From Actinomycetota bacterium (GTDB taxonomy: Bacteria; Actinomycetota; Acidimicrobiia; IMCC26256; BP-133), in the NCBI GenBank assembly GCA_030838815.1, contig JAUZEX010000019.1, forward strand, positions 1 through 6,898: a stretch of 6,898 nt of DNA, read 5' to 3'. Under the pieces are notes generated by a model. That model was given only the letters and a program-made list of their open reading frames with translations. It ran no database searches and was not told the origin of the DNA. A program made the translations under genes and the position numbers. Each line of letters starts with the position of its first letter. Positions within the stretch are counted from its first letter, which is position 1. Of the stretch, positions 6,070 to 6,898 are shown one piece after another.

Positions 6070-6648
6070 ATGAGCCGGCCCGGCGGCGATTCGAGCGACG
6101 AGGCCCTGGCAGCGGCGGCCAATGCCGGTGACCGCGGGGCCCTCGAGGTCCTCCTGGCCCGGCATGTCGACCGGGTACACGCCATCTGCCGGCGGGTGAC
6201 CGGCCACCCCGAGGACGCCCTCGACGCCACCCAGGAAGCGCTCATCGCCCTCACCCGGGGGCTGCACCGCTACGACGGCCGGGCCCTGTTCACGACGTGG
6301 CTGTACCGGGTGGCGACCAACGCCGCCCTCGACGAGCTACGGCGCCGCAAGCGCCGCCCCGAGCCGGCCGAGCTGTCCGACGACCGGGCGATGGCCGGCG
6401 GTGCCGGCGGTGGGGTGGAGTCGGTGGTGGCCGCCCGCCTCGATGTCGACGCCGCCCTGGCCGGGCTCAGCCCGGAGTTCCGGGCCGCGGTCGTGCTGCG
6501 CGACCTGTGCGATCTCGACTACGCCGAGATCGCCGAGGTCCTCGACGTGCCGATTGGCACCGTTCGGTCCCGTATCGCCCGGGGCCGGGCGGCCATCGCC
6601 GACCAGCTGCGGGAACCGACGGCTCCTCCCGAACGCCCAATTGGATGA
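6070..6648 (+). CDS. sigM: ECF RNA polymerase sigma factor, SigM position
   Basis: Alternative sigma-70 factor of the extracytoplasmic-function group, 192 residues, a usual length. Region 2 (about 25-92) carries ALDATQEALIALTRGLHRYDGR in two adjoining pieces (50-71) and FTTWLYRVATNAALDELRR (74-92), the core-binding and -10-recognition helices. An Arg/Pro and then Gly-rich linker (93-116) leads to region 4 (about 124-180), with LSPEFRAAVVLRDL (133-146) and the helix-turn-helix YAEIAEVLDVPIGTVRSRI (151-169) that reads the -35 box. ATG 6070 is 18 bp after the kinase stop, with GGACGGG at 6053-6059 as a possible ribosome site. The name rests on order (murJ, kinase, sigma, anti-sigma) as in Rv3911; sequence alone does not separate ECF subgroups. 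SigM of mycobacteria is held by the neighbouring anti-sigma factor, and the same is inferred here. No ECF-type GGAAC/CGTC promoter is visible upstream. Confidence 0.92.
   Translation: MSRPGGDSSDEALAAAANAGDRGALEVLLARHVDRVHAICRRVTGHPEDALDATQEALIALTRGLHRYDGRALFTTWLYRVATNAALDELRRRKRRPEPAELSDDRAMAGGAGGGVESVVAARLDVDAALAGLSPEFRAAVVLRDLCDLDYAEIAEVLDVPIGTVRSRIARGRAAIADQLREPTAPPERPIG
6637..6644 (+). repeat. CCAATTGG palindrome at the sigM/anti-sigma junction
   Basis: An 8-bp self-complementary site immediately before the ATGA overlap. It holds a short A/T run in otherwise G/C-dominated DNA. Low structure around a coupled start could help reinitiation; an operator role is not supported. Confidence 0.35.
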
Positions 6649-6898
6649 CGATGAACGAGACGCCCGACCACCTCGACCCGGATCACCTGGATGATGAGAT
6701 CCTCTCCGCCCTCCTCGACGGCGACCCCGCCGAGGCCGGCCCCGAGGTCGACGCCCACGTCGCGGCCTGCGACCGCTGCGCCGAGCGCCGGGCCGAACTG
6801 GCCGCGGCCCGGGCCGCTCTGGCCGGCGCCCCGGTCGAGCCGCTCGACGAACTGACCCGGCGCCGCCTGGTGGCGGCGGCGCTCCGGGCGGCCGCCGA
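6645..6898 (+). CDS. Zinc-finger anti-sigma factor, 3' end cut by window
   Basis: N-terminal 84 residues of a probable anti-sigma factor for the preceding ECF sigma, equivalent in position to Rv3912. The anti-sigma domain shows HVAACDRC (38-45), giving H38-x3-C42-x2-C45, the signature of zinc-binding ZAS anti-sigma proteins. An earlier histidine (H9 or H14) could complete the site. The preceding DDEILSALLDGD (16-27) is the usual short leading helix. A following helix (46-60, Ala/Glu/Arg-rich) would contact the sigma factor. Whether a membrane helix follows, as expected for an envelope-stress switch, lies beyond the window. ATG 6645 overlaps the sigM stop as ATGA, implying coupled synthesis in fixed ratio. 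ATG 6651, two codons on, is the alternative start. The frame is open to the right edge. Confidence 0.88.
   Translation, partial: MTMNETPDHLDPDHLDDEILSALLDGDPAEAGPEVDAHVAACDRCAERRAELAAARAALAGAPVEPLDELTRRRLVAAALRAAA

Noticed and set aside
6611..6640. GGGAACC at 6611-6617 as an ECF promoter for the anti-sigma gene
   Set aside because: It is inside sigM coding sequence, and the expected -10 position reads CGCCCA. The ATGA overlap points to coupling rather than a separate promoter.

Overview
This is a gene-dense, very GC-rich window. Third codon positions are almost all G or C, and GTG starts are used for the acetyltransferase (if its start is inside the window), the secreted protein, murJ and the kinase. 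All six supported genes lie on the + strand. The gene order matches the conserved actinobacterial locus known in Mycobacterium tuberculosis as Rv3909 - Rv3910 (MviN/MurJ) - sigM - Rv3912 (anti-sigma) - trxB2, which lies near the chromosomal origin. A high-GC actinobacterium outside the mycobacteria is therefore likely. The acetyltransferase as first gene and the split MurJ/kinase suggest a deep-branching lineage such as Acidimicrobiia, but that placement is inference.

Layout: (1) 1-134 is the window edge with no assignable gene; the acetyltransferase frame stays open through it. (2) 135-758 is a GNAT acetyltransferase, probably N-terminally incomplete as drawn. (3) 755-2932 is a secreted, C-terminally anchored DUF6049-type protein that overlaps the GNAT gene by four bases (GTGA). 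(4) 2974-4554 is the lipid II flippase MurJ. (5) 4603-6051 is a transmembrane serine/threonine kinase with an extracellular discoidin-like domain. (6) 6070-6648 is an ECF sigma factor of the SigM position. (7) 6645 to the right edge is a zinc-finger anti-sigma factor that overlaps sigM by four bases (ATGA) and is cut by the window end.

Functionally this is a cell-envelope module: peptidoglycan precursor export (MurJ), an exported partner of unknown role, a kinase with an outward-facing domain that could sense the wall, and a sigma/anti-sigma switch. The short gaps (4-bp overlaps, 41, 48 and 18 bp) fit one transcription unit. I see no strong terminator, RNA gene, mobile element or CRISPR array.

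The most notable observation is that murJ and the kinase gene are in the same reading frame, separated by a single TAG and 16 sense codons. In mycobacteria the corresponding parts are one fused protein with a degenerate pseudokinase. Here the kinase is separate and has every visible catalytic residue.
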